NCBI GenBank assembly: GCA_950295325.1
Contig: OX485807.1
Span: 17,825,666 to 17,889,665 of the forward strand
Direction: 5' to 3'
Length of the DNA: 64,000 bases
DNA from: Polytrichum commune
Taxonomy: Eukaryota; Streptophyta; Polytrichopsida; Polytrichales; Polytrichaceae
Shown: positions 37,961-49,015 of the stretch, in pieces
Position numbering within the stretch: the stretch's first letter is position 1
How the letters are laid out: the number at the start of each line of letters is the position of its first letter
Notes under the pieces: generated by a model
Database searches by the model: none
The model's input: the letters and a program-made list of their open reading frames with translations, nothing else
Told to the model about the DNA's origin: nothing
Program-made: the position numbers and the translations under genes

Positions 37961-38416
37961 GGGTCACTTCACACTCGAGCCAAGAGCCGTGACCATGGAA
38001 TTGTGAGCTCACAAAAAACGTGTCCAAAGGTCATCCCAAGACACTTTCAAAATGGTCACGGGTCCTCAACCAAATGCACATTTCAATGAATTTCTATTCA
38101 CTTGGGATCCTCACAGATGATAAATTTTAATAAACCAATGGTTGTGAGATCTCAGAGTGCTATGGTATCCCAATTTTGTGTTAGACCTATCTCCAAGAGA
38201 TGGTTTTTGAAAATAGTCCAAGTGACCATGAAATGTGATCCATTTGATGTCATGTAGGAATCCATGTAGACTTTACATACATCTTGCAGTCACTTACTCC
38301 GTTGGTCCCTCGAGCGTAGACTGAAACCGAGCTTGGACCGGCTCCGCCTTTTCCACCAATGAGAGTGCTTGAAGTGCAATAGTCACGGGCCCGCAGTCTC
38401 GTGTTTAAAGTGGCCC
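37961..38416. mobile_element. MITE, copy A, 456 bp
   Basis: Left end GGGTCACTTCACACTCGAG; inverted right end GGGCCACTTTAAACACGAG. Flanks are TTA on the left and TGA on the right, possibly a decayed three-base duplication. It aligns along its whole length with 59747-60240, including GTGACCATG near the left end and CACCAAT...AGTCACGGGCCC near the right. It lies just upstream of the VID27 leader. Confidence 0.7.
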
Positions 38417-38429
38417 TGACTGTAGTGAC

Positions 38430-38674
38430 GGTGTGAACGGAGGCCTGGGGGTTCCCGCCTCGTGCTTCGTCTCTCTTGTGTTTTCAAGGTTTCCAGAGGA
38501 ATATTGCAGCCCCTGAGCTTGGTCTTGTCGCATTTCTTGCATTCTTTGAGAAACTTAGGGTTTCCTATCCTTCTCCTCACCCTTACTTCCAGCCGCGGGA
38601 AGCGGCTACCATCGGAGACCAATATTGAGAAGGTGTCCGTCGATTTTTAAGAGTTTCGGAACAACTTCCTTCAG
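38430..38674 (+). promoter_or_regulatory. Probable non-coding first exon of the VID27 gene
   Basis: A GC-richer stretch that ends TTCCTTCAG followed by the donor GTATGG (exon edge 38674). Acceptor candidates before the ATG at 39758 end at 39673 (GTTACAG) and 39694 (GTCTAG), implying a ~1-kb leader intron. Inferred from splice signals and composition; the transcription start is not visible. Confidence 0.45.
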
Positions 38675-38987
38675 GTATGGCCTAGTTTCCCTTCGCCAAT
38701 TTTGAAAATCCAGCCTCTCAGCTGGCTGCTCATCATCATCGTCGCCAATGCTGGATTACTCAGGAACGAGTGCCTGATGTATTTGTGTCTCATTCTTTAC
38801 CCTGGTTCCGTCAAAGTCATTTATGAAACCACATCTGTGGCTAATGACGGAGAGTCTTTTTTTTCACGTTACAAGAGCTTTGGACAAGTTTTTTTTGCAA
38901 TGTAGGAGCCAGGTTTCATTCACATTGTATCATGGCACCATGGTGAGGGTTAGTATGTCGGTCTGGAGACATCACAATTTATTTTTA

Positions 38988-39653
38988 CCGGAAGGGATGC
39001 TTTTCTTGATTGATTGTGTATGAGCTGCGTGGTGTGAGGTTGGCATGCTGTTGTAGTACTTCCTAGCTCTCTGAATATCTGGACCCATGTGTTTGTTGAT
39101 GATTCTTGTGAGGATGACTTAACTTAACGGCTGCTGGCGGGCTCTGTTACTGACATTGTGTATGTCGACTTTCCACTTGCTATGTAGTGTGGGTGTATTT
39201 TGTTATGTAGATTATGGTGTTTTATCTACGAATGAGTAATCTTGTGTTTCTAGTGCTCATTTGGAATTAGGTCAAGGTAGAGAGATAGCCTCAAACGGTT
39301 CATCTTCTCGAGGTCACAAAAATTCACCGGAAGGGGGTGTTTTCTGGATTGATTGCGTATGAGCTGCGTAGAGTGAGGTTTGTATGCGGTTGTAGTGTTG
39401 GCTAGCTCTATGAATGTCTGGACTCCTGTGTTTGCTGATGATTCTTGTGACGATGACTAACTTAATGGTTGCTGGCTATGTTACTGACATTGTGTGTATG
39501 TCGACACTGCATCTGCTACGTAGTGTGGATGCATTTTGTATGTGAATTTTAGTATCTTTATCTACGAATGAATAATCTTGTGTTTCTAGTGCTCATTTGG
39601 AATTAGACGAAGGTAGAGAGATGTTCTCAAACGGTTCATCTACTTGAGGTCAA
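38988..39653 (+). repeat. Direct tandem duplication of a ~335-bp unit in the VID27 leader intron
   Basis: Unit 1 (38988-39318) and unit 2 (39327-39653) both start ACCGGAAGGG and share ATTGATTG...GTATGAGCTGCGT, GATGATTCTTGTGA, GTTACTGACATTGTGT, ATCTACGAATGA and CTAGTGCTCATTTGGAATTA. Visually they are about 80-85% identical. Confidence 0.9.
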
Positions 39654-39757
39654 TTTGTTTCTGCTCTGTTACAGTCTAGGTGACTTGTGTCTAGGGTCCA
39701 ATCATTATGCGTTTTGAAAATACTGACAAGCTACTACCCCTGCTTGAATGACCAGAA

Positions 39758-42700
39758 ATGGGAAATGAAGCAAGTCGGGAAGGGCGGCTGGATTCTGATT
39801 CTGATGATGATGGGGGCCCTGACTCCCCTCAAGGATCTGAAAGGAGCTTCCAGTCCACAGGATCAGGAACTCCAGCTTACCGAGACCGGAGTCCAAGCCC
39901 ATATGCCGACCCCACTCTTGACATGAAGTTAGGATCTCTTTCCTTAAAGGAATCACCAGCAGTTATGAATGCTCAAAAGGCCAAACTCTACAGATACTCT
40001 GAGGGACAATGGGTCACTGCAGCAAAGAACGTGGGTTGGCAATTTGAAAGAGAGGGTGATGTAGATGATGCAGATGAAGAGGATGAACAATGGAGAAGCT
40101 CGACCGCTGGCAAAAAAGATTACGAGTTTTGGATGTTTGTGGTGGGAAATATCAGAGCTAGGGTTGATGACCGACTGCAGATGCACTTCTATGATGACCA
40201 ATTTCGGGTTGATTTTGTTGCAAGGGGTGTGTGGGCCTTGAAATTCTCGACCAAGGAGCAATATGTGGAATGTGTCAAGAATTATGAGGATTCTAAGTAA
40301 GTTCTACAATATTCTTTTGGTGCAAATGGATGGTGATTAATGATTTTTTGTTGATTTGATCATATGAACAGTTCTAAAAACCTTAGAGAGTGAGATTTCT
40401 GTACAGGACATTTGGAAGTCCGTTTCATAAATCAACAACATTATCCACTTACTTGAATGCTATATTTGATTTAATATTTCCTCTGATGTGCTGTAGGTTT
40501 GAGAACACATACTTCCTCAAACCAACTGAGGCGAACAAGGTGAAAGTTTTTGGGAAAGACTTCATGGGATGGGCCAAAGGTGAAGGTGAGGATGAATCCA
40601 TCTGGGAGGATGCCGAAGAGGTACTTGAGCCACCACCCACACCAAGCAAGGCACTGAAACAAACGTTCAAGACACCCTCAAAAGTGAAAGTCCAAAGCCT
40701 AACAATGGGAGGCTTGGATCATAGTTACCTTGTGAATGACTGTGGACTAGATGTGCTATCTAACCAAGCAAGTGGCCTTGAGGGCAAGAACATAAGTATT
40801 CGCTTTCAAGATGGAGGAAAGGCTGGTGGTGGGAGCTCTCCTTTTGTGACACCCAAGAAAGGAATGCTTATCAGAGGGGAGACTAACATGATGTTGTTTA
40901 GTCCATCTAAGGATGGGAAATCAAATGCTGGGGGTGTGAGCCAGCTTGATATTGGCACAGGGAAGATGGTTGCAGATTGGAAGTTTGAAAAAGATGGAGC
41001 TCCCATCACCATGAAGGATGTAACAAACGAGAGCAAGGGTGCTCAGTTATATAGTGGAGGCTTTACTTTTCTGGGCTTGGATGACAACAGACTATGCAGA
41101 TGGGATATGCGTGATCCTAATGGAGTGGTTCAGCAGCTTGCTAGCCCTGCTACTCTGAATTGGTCCGAGGGACACCAGGTTAATGCTTTATTATTTATCT
41201 TCACTTGTTATGCAGATGGTCAATTCCTACTGCATATGATTTATAAGCATTTAGTTCAACTGACTCTACAATAAAACTTAAAACAGAAAAGTGGTGAGTT
41301 GGGATAAGTCCAGTTCAGGCCCCTCAGAATTTTTAAGTTTTATGTCTACTTGACGGTGACTGGCCATTGGTTAGGCTCGTCTGGATTAGACATGTGACTA
41401 GGTGCTCGTTCTGCTAGATGGGACAAGATTGTGCTGCCCTTTGTGTGAGAGATAACAACCATTCTTGGGGTCTTCATTAAACTTGAGAACTCAATAATCT
41501 TCTTCACTGCATCACCTACTTAACTCAATTTCAGGATATTCATATACTTTCTTCTCTGTTAATTCTGGAGAGTTTCATGGTGCAGTTTTCACGTGGAACA
41601 AACTTCAATTGCTTTGCAACAGCTGGAGATGGCAGTATTGTGGTTGGATCAAAAGATGGAAAAGTGCGGCTTTATGGAACAACCAGCATGAGAATGGTGA
41701 ATACCCAAGGCTCTTCTCAATTTTAACTGTCCAGCTTTCCTACTATTGGAGTTTTTCTGCTGTAACTACCATTTCCCACTGATGTGCATGGATGGGCTCA
41801 TTTGTCATATGAAGGTGGCATCATTTTATGTTTACACCTCAATTCGTTTCCTGTTCATCTTCTGGATGGAAAATGATATACTTTTCGAGGTGTAGACTGT
41901 TTTAACCTTATTGTGTCTTTTGTAACTAATTTACAAGTTCATGGAAAAAGGAAATATCTTCATCTGCACCTCTTCCTTCCTGTTCTGTTACACTAGCTGA
42001 TGATATATGTCCTTCCTGTGTTGAGCATAAGATGAATGACGTTTTGTAACTGCCAATGTGATATGCAGGCAAAGACTGCATTTCCTGGTTTGGGATCACC
42101 TATTACCCATGTGGATGTTACGTATGATGGAAAGTGGGTGTTAGCAACAACAGACACGTACTTGATGCTCATCAGCACAGTGTTCAAGGATAAGGATGGA
42201 AAGTCCAAGACTGGGTTCTCTGGCCGAATGGGAAGTAAAAGTGCGGCCCCCAGGTTGTTGAAACTCCTCCCAGTTGATTCATGCCGTGATGGGAAGCAAC
42301 AGAATCTCCACGGTGGCAAATTTTCGTGGGTAAGTCCTTTCATCACTTGTTTACATCTATTCCATCCAACTTAGCGATGCTGGTTCCTGCTTGCATTTAG
42401 ATCTCCTCATAACATGCAAGTGAGTATTGTTATTTGGCCAGGTCACTGAGGAGGGTAAGCAAGAGAGGAACTTGGTGGTATCAGCGGGAACCTTCACGGT
42501 TATCTGGAATTTTTCCGTTGTGAAGGACAGCAACCATCATTGCTACAAGTAATTGCTCCATACTCGCAACTATTTGTTCCAGTCTAAATATATAAGTCTA
42601 TGACTGCTGATCACATTCATCTTCTGTAGCCTGTTATGACACATCGTGCAAGATATTTGTAGGACAAATGCTAAACACCAAGCTTTTGCACAAACTATGT

Positions 42701-43044
42701 ATGCAATGTCACCGATATGACAAATTTTAGATGCACACATAGAACTGTCATGCACATTTGAGAGATCTGACATGCTTTACAAACTCACACGTTTATCAAT
42801 CTTCTGTTAATATCCTCTTGATGACCTAAACTGGTTTTTCTTTTTTGAATACAGGCAGCAGAGAGTTGACAGCTTGAAGAGCTGTTACTGCTACAAAGTG
42901 GTACCAAAGGCAGAGTCTATTGTGCAGAGTACCTTCATGCACGACAGATTTCATGAGTCGATTGAAGAGGCTCCATTGGTTGTGGCCACGCCGTATGATG
43001 TCAGCTCTTTCAACATCGACTTGGAGGAGTCTTCTTCCTTGTAG
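39758..43044 (+). CDS. CYPRO4: CYPRO4/VID27-like protein, 6 exons, 629 aa
   Basis: Plant homologue of yeast Vid27 (vacuole import and degradation related); the molecular role in plants is poorly defined. Exons: 39758-40296, 40497-41178, 41586-41696, 42069-42329, 42442-42548, 42855-43044; phases agree. Domains: an acidic Ser-rich N-terminus, a PH-like region around residues 75-175 ([15 protein letters not shown], then [14 protein letters not shown]), then the VID27 beta-propeller at about 220-610 ([72 protein letters not shown]). MGNEAS at the start fits the N-myristoylation pattern MGxxxS, suggesting membrane attachment. Length matches the Arabidopsis proteins (about 630-650 aa). No frameshift or missing block. 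Identification is very secure; myristoylation is inference. Confidence 0.96.
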
Positions 43045-43898
43045 ATTATGTCAATCAAGTTGGAGGGGTGATAGATGTACTATTTGGCCGTTTTACCACT
43101 AGACATCCCTTCTTGCTTCTGTTTCATTAAGTTACTTTGCATGTCCATGATTTCACCAGGATACTGAGGACAATAATATGCATTGTCTTATGAAAAGCTT
43201 CGCACTTTTCTACAAAGCACATAATGCAGATTGAGCATTCTATTGACCAGGTTGGGACTTATCATTGGGCATTGTATCCTAAATCCTATATTATTAGCTC
43301 TGTGAATTCTTAGGAGCCTATAAATAAGGGGAAACTGTGTAGGGACGTAGAGTTAGGTTTTAGAAACAGGAGGACGCGTGGATGGACCTGAGTGGGTAAG
43401 CTTTTGGCTTACGTGCTGTTTGGCTCATGCAAAACTGGATGTTGTCTCAAGGATCTATTGGCTCTGCTTTTGACGAGGGGGAATTGACTTGTACAGTCAT
43501 GTTTGTACTCCTGCCATTCTTGGGATACCAATCTTGGGACATCCACATGGTAAGAGCAGTGGTAATCTCAATTGGATAGGTGGAGTCTGATGCTTTTACA
43601 ATTGAGAGTGTGGGAAAAAAGTGAGTATTTGCTGCTTCGTTGACAAGTGGCATGACTTGACCATGAAAAGTAGAGATAGATTTTAGCTGTTGGGGTCACA
43701 CATCTGAACTTGCACTACTTGACCTTAAAAAGCCTGAACAACTCAAATTGATGTTTTCTGATGCCATTCTACAAGATCCAAGGGTGTCTTTATGAGTTCA
43801 ATTGCTTTTCTTCCTATTTGTAGTTATTGAAGTTCTACTGTGCAAAACTTGTAGGTACTCCTAAGTTTGAGAAACGAATCTTTCAGCCTAGTTTCAAG

Positions 43899-44230
43899 TG
43901 GAGGCCACACATGTTTGAAAACACCGGTTTTGGAATGGAGTTTGGTAAGCCCAAGGTAAAAGGCATGTTGACCTTGACCTCAAAGTTGGTCCCTCTTTCA
44001 TTGGTTTAAACCGTTTGTTTTCAACTCTGATTAAAAATGTAGGTTTTAAGGCTTGCAAAACCATTGTCTTGTTTCAGATTTTAAAGTAGACGATTCTACC
44101 TAATAAAAGAGGGACCAACCTCAAGACCCAGCTCCTTGAAGTTAGGCACATGTCAAGGCCAACATTCTTTTGCCTTGGCTTACCAAACTCCAATTGCAAA
44201 CCGACGTTTTCGAACGTGTGTGGCCTCCCT
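43899..44230. repeat. Long inverted repeat (foldback), arms ~105-130 bp, loop ~100 bp
   Basis: The left arm (43899-44003) and the reverse complement of the right arm (44101-44230) share GGAGGCCACACATG/GGAGGCCACACACG, GGAGTTTGGTAAGCC and TTGGTCCCTCTTT in the same order, about 75-80% alike. A further fragment of the right-arm sequence (GGCAAAAGAATGTTGGCCTT) lies at 45086-45129. The transcript would fold into a long hairpin. Confidence 0.8.
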
Positions 44231-45940
44231 TCAATCTCGAGTCCGAAAGTAACGTACATTAGTTCTAAGGGTGTGGTACATTGATGTTTTTTTATTGGCT
44301 AAAAGTCCCCTCTCATGATCCTTACTTTTGTATCCAACCTAGAAGTTAGATTTATTAGATTAGGAGTATTTTCTTGAGTGGGTACCAGCAAGACTTGGTT
44401 GGAAAAGTGACGTTACTTCAACTTCAATTCTTCTTACCTTGGACCCAAACCCTAGTGTAAACTTCTCGGGTCGGAAATTTTGTTGTTTTTCCCAAGACGA
44501 TCGTTTGATTTTGCAATTTTTTTTGGTCTTGACACCCAATGTAAAACCCACCCTAAAGAGTGGTGACTGTATGTGTGAAAACAAGAGCTGAAAAGTAGAC
44601 ATTGTAAATGACATGGCACGGCAACTGCCCGGAAACACTGTTGTTGGCTGCCACTTGGTGACTTGGATTGGAACTTCATTGCAGCAGTTCATTGCTGTTG
44701 GTCCTGAAATATCTATCATGATGAGCTTGACTCAGGAGGGTTTATGAATTTACTTAAAAAATAACCAAGCAATTGTAAAGAATAAATGAGTTTCTGCTAC
44801 AGGTGGGTGGAATCTATCTCATAGTGCAGATCAGTGATCGGGTAGATTTTTGGGCATAATCGGTTGAGATCCAAAGTTTGCAAGTCCAACCGGTTATATG
44901 TTGACATCCTCCGATTTTCCTATATTAAACTAGGGCATATTCTATAAATTCCTCTAAAATGATCGGTAATTTTCTTGCAGTCTTGAATTTCAACCGGTTA
45001 TTTTTCAAACTCCACCGGGTTCATCTATAACTAAATGTCGATTCTCCCCCATCATTGGTGCAGATTTTTGGAGAGAGAGCTCATAGGCAAAAGAATGTTG
45101 GCCTTGACATGTGCCTCACTTCAAGGAGAAAAGTTCATATGCGAATCGTTTAATTTAGGAGAGTGATTTAATCGGATCGTAGGGGAGAGTTTTCTTAAAA
45201 AAATGTTAATTTGTAGGTAATGGAGCTTCTTTCTAGTTGAATTATGATCGGAAGAGCTTCCACATAATTTTTTTGCATCTTTGTGTCATATGATTTTTGG
45301 TTTTTTTTATTGTCAAGGTGAAGATCCTCTTTCTCCCAAATTATTGGACTATATATGGAACCTAGAATAGTGGACAATATTTGAGCACGTAGTTCAATCA
45401 CTTTTGGAAACATGTATTTTTGGCGTTTGTTCTCACATAACATTATTTAGCGTTTAGTTCTCGTTATGTGGACCCTCAAAATATAGCAGTTGGAGGCTCA
45501 AAAAGTTGTGCAAGGAGACTCATATTCAGATTGAGCTCCTAACATCCCATTGTTATATTTTGAGGGCCCACGTCAATGAATAATGTCATGCATGTCTACA
45601 CTTGATCAGTCATTATTGAAATGTAGGTCTCCTTTTATTACTCCCGGCTACCTTAGATACCATCTCAAATGGGTTGAAAACCAATGACCATTTTGAATAT
45701 GCTTTGGGAGATTTATTGCGGTGATCTCAATGAATGATGCTCCTTATTATCTTGATTCTTGCCAACCTTTGGGAGTGAGAGGAGATATGGCATATGAATA
45801 TATTTGTCTCTTTGTGTTTGATTTGTGTTATTTTGATTATGATTAAAGTGCTAGTTGGGCCAACGTGAGGACTTCATACAAAAGCCCATGTGGCTAGAAC
45901 TTCACGATATCTAGGACCTAGGTAAACTCATTCATTAAGA

Positions 45941-45942
<2 letters not shown>

Positions 45943-45973
<31 letters not shown>
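45943..45973. repeat. (AT)n microsatellite
   Basis: About 15 AT units in a row. Confidence 0.95.
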
Positions 45974-45975
<2 letters not shown>

Positions 45976-47331
45976 TAAGCAAGGTTGAGGTATCTATAAC
46001 CAATAAAATAAGAGGATTTGCATTTGTTTGGGAGGAGTGATAGTGGGAAATTATTTTTCTTGCAAAGAGAAACGAATTTTAAGGAGAATGCAAAAAATTA
46101 AAAGCATTTCATGAATAGGGTATTTCCTACCAATTTTGAAGCAATAAAGTTAGGGTGACACATAGTCGATCTATAGTTTAAGCCAAAACTGCTTGTCTAA
46201 ATGCTAATGTTTGGCTATGATATTTGTTAGAACTCTTGTGAGGGCAATCAATCACAAGCCGCCACCACATACACCTTACCTCCGTTTGCCCAAAAAATAT
46301 AGATCTCATCCATGGTGACATTACATGACCCTAGTGAGCAGTTAAATGAACCTATCGACTATGGATGCATTGACCTTAGATAAGTTGACTTCAAAGATGG
46401 CATCATAGACCTTGAGTCAATCTAGATAAGATGAATAGATCCTCAATTAATAGAACATTTGCTCCAACTATAGTCCCTCCCATCCACATTGGATGCCTTG
46501 ACCTAGACAACATTTTTTTAATACACATGTGAATGAGTGCCAATTGAAACACTTTGAGGAGTACACATTGTAAAGTCTAGCATAATGCATTCATTGGGAA
46601 AGCAAAAATGCAGCAAGCTTTTCTAGTGCTAAAAGCTATCACTTAGGAAGGTGAAAACTCTCTAAAACTCACCTTGCTTGCCATTTGCTTGTCATTTGAT
46701 CACTACACTAAATATACCAATTAGTGAGTGTGGGAAATTAGTGAAGGTGATACTAAATTCCTTACAGTATGAATTAGTGCCACCAAAAGATCTAGGAAGT
46801 ATTGTTCATCTCAACACTTGGCATTATTCATTGATAGCATGTGACATGCACTAATCGCAAACACCGTGAATTCTTTGATATCTATGGTAAATGAGCATAG
46901 AATTTATCATAGTCATGAATTTATTGTCACTTAGTAGTAACTTCAACCCTTGGTTACTTTGAGATTCGGCTAGATTGTGCGAATAACTTGAATGAGTACC
47001 ATCCTCACTAATTGGCATATGTAGCGTAGTAGGTCACTAGTCACTAGCATGGTCTATAAATTTAGCTCATCATCCTAGTAGGCATGTGATAAGTTACCAC
47101 CAAGGTTAGGCGCTAATTATGTCATTAAGATTATAACTGTGTCATAACTTAAGCTAACAATGGTATTGTATGAGTCAAGTTAACAATGAGCCAAGTGTGA
47201 ATGTAGGTAAAATAAACCATGATGTAAAGACAAGATACCCGAAGGTGTGAACCATGCCTAAGTTAACTTCTTTTCTTTGCTTTAAGCAACTTACATGCAA
47301 GTGTAATTTAAAACTCAATTTAAGAAACGTA

Positions 47332-47700
47332 GGTACACTAAATAGGTTATTTAGTGTCACCAATTCTAATTGTCTTGCTCAATACTAATTGTAAACTGCG
47401 GTATAGTGTCACCAACACTAAATGTGAACCCAACATTATTTGTCATTCCTTGCAATTTTTTTGGGGATTATAGATTTACAGTGTTGCAATTACTGTCACT
47501 TACCAAGTGATTTTTCATCCAAATTTCAATCATCCATGACATTATTTCATCACGAGTTGCTAACAAGAGAAGGGGGGGGGGGGTTTGGCCTAAGGATGAC
47601 CTCATCCATCATCCGTGACATTATTCATCAAAAGTGTCATCCGGAAAAAGTACCATAATGACATAAAATACCATAGAACACTAAATAACATACTTAATGT
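47332..47700 (+). repeat. Dispersed repeat family R1, copy 2
   Basis: See 33340-33690. Begins TACACTAAATAGGTTATTTA and ends near ACACTAAATAACATACTTA, so both ends carry CACTAAATA-type words. This suggests a TIR element of about 360 bp. A 12-base G run interrupts it near 47573. Confidence 0.75.
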
Positions 47701-47832
47701 AGTAACCCACTCTAGATAGGTGACAACTTTGGTAAAATTTCCTATACGTGTGAAATAATCTTTAGGATAAATTAAATTTAGACTAATTGACCATTAAGAT
47801 TGATAAGCTTAGCAATCACAACTAGGACTTAC

Positions 47833-47997
47833 CCATAGGTGTGAAGCATCCCTTAGCGTGGTGAATTTGGACGGTGTCATCTCCAGCAAGATCCCGCTAT
47901 CCACGCCGCTATATCCACCTGCATATTCCAGAATCTCACAGAATTGGGAATCCAGCCCCTGGCACTCTCGTTTCAAGGAACCTTCAGTCAACTCCAT
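47833..47997 (-). CDS. Orphan first exon of an unidentified gene (55 codons)
   Basis: The minus-strand ATG at 47997 opens 55 codons that end in a Trp codon followed by GTAAGT, a perfect donor. A CCCAG acceptor-like site lies just before the ATG. The peptide (starts MELTEGSLKRECQGLDSQF, later GGYSGVDSGILLEM and FTTLRDASHLW) looks like real protein, not random translation. I do not recognise it, and I could not find a following exon in the 4 kb downstream on this strand. It may be the first exon of a gene with a long intron, or the remnant of a broken gene. It is divergent from PPK1, so the two may share a promoter region. Confidence 0.35.
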
Positions 47998-48345
47998 CGC
48001 TGGGAAAGTAAAGTAATAAGTGTTTCTACTACTTGCATCTCTGCTTCTTCTTCTCCTCTCCTGTGGGCGCTTCAATTCCAATCGGACTCACAAGGACAGA
48101 AACGCTTTCTGCATTAAAACACGGATAGATTACAAAGCCTAGTCAACTAATTACATGTACAGCATTCTTTCGAGTAAAGCTGCCATAGCTCCTCTTTTTT
48201 TTGTTAATTGTGCGCTTCAACTTGTTTCTGCGGAGCATTGAGGGACAGGTTGTGAGCAGGTAAGCATTGAGCGCAAACTTACTTCCAGACTCAGAGTGCC
48301 CTTTCGCCGAGAAAAGAAAATTTAGCTCGAGGAAGGAGACTCGAT

Positions 48346-48920
48346 ATTGTCGATGATGACACACCCTCACCGGTTTTTAACACTAATTTCCAATTTGAAT
48401 TTTGCCTCTCTCTTTTTGTTGTTCGCTAGGTGAAGAGGGCTCGGCAGGAAGAGGAGTTGTGGCATACATGTGTGAAATTTGGGCTACGTTCCGTCGTGGA
48501 AAGTCTTTTCTTCCTCTCAGAGATTGATAATCTCGATGATGACCCTTTTTCCTCAGTAGTTTGTCACACTACGAATAATAATTTCCAGTTTGAATTTGGG
48601 TCTCTTTCTTTAGTTGTTGTTCTCTAGGTGAAAAGGCAGCCTCGGCAACAGCAAGAGAAAGAAAGAGAGTTGCATACGTACATGTGGGAGATTTGGGTTG
48701 GGTTTCCGTCCTGATTGTTTATCTTTGCAAATTTGAGAAACTTCGGTGGAGATACTCTCGATGATGATGAACCTTCCTCAGTTTGGCAGACAACTAATTT
48801 CCAATATGAATTTGGGTCTCTCTTTTGTTGTTCTCTAGGTGAAAAGGCAGGCTCGGCAGCAAGAGAAAGAAAGAGAGTTGCATACATACATACATAGATA
48901 CATACATGTGGGAGATTTGA
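48346..48920 (+). repeat. Three tandem copies of a ~200-bp unit in the PPK1 upstream region
   Basis: Each copy has CTCGATGATGA-like, CTAATTTCCAATTTGAATTT-like, TTGTTGTTCTCTAGGTGAA-like, GCTCGGCA and CATGTGGGAGATTTG-like blocks. CGATGATG occurs at 48351, 48534 and 48759. It lies 100-670 bp before the PPK1 ATG, so it is promoter or leader DNA. Confidence 0.85.
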
Positions 48921-49015
48921 GATTGTTTTGGTTTGCTTGGTGGGACTTTGTCATCCTCCTCCTCCTCTCCAAATTTGTCGAAACAACACAACCTCAAGTT
49001 TAGTCATACTGTTGA

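Larger units (their letters stand above)
33126..38416. other. Intergenic region made largely of repeats, no gene recognised
   Basis: Holds two dispersed repeat families (33340-33690, 33900-34260 and 37735-37950), tandem arrays at 34783-35310 and 36441-37520, a fragment related to the PPK1 intron array (35340-35635), and a MITE at 37961-38416. A C run lies at 36294-36305. The short ORFs carry no family motifs. Confidence 0.6.
43045..47832. other. Gene-free interval
   Basis: Contains the VID27 3'UTR, a long foldback (43899-44230) with a stray fragment at 45086-45129, an (AT)n tract at 45943-45973, and an R1 repeat copy at 47332-47700 with an internal G run. No gene recognised. Confidence 0.6.
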
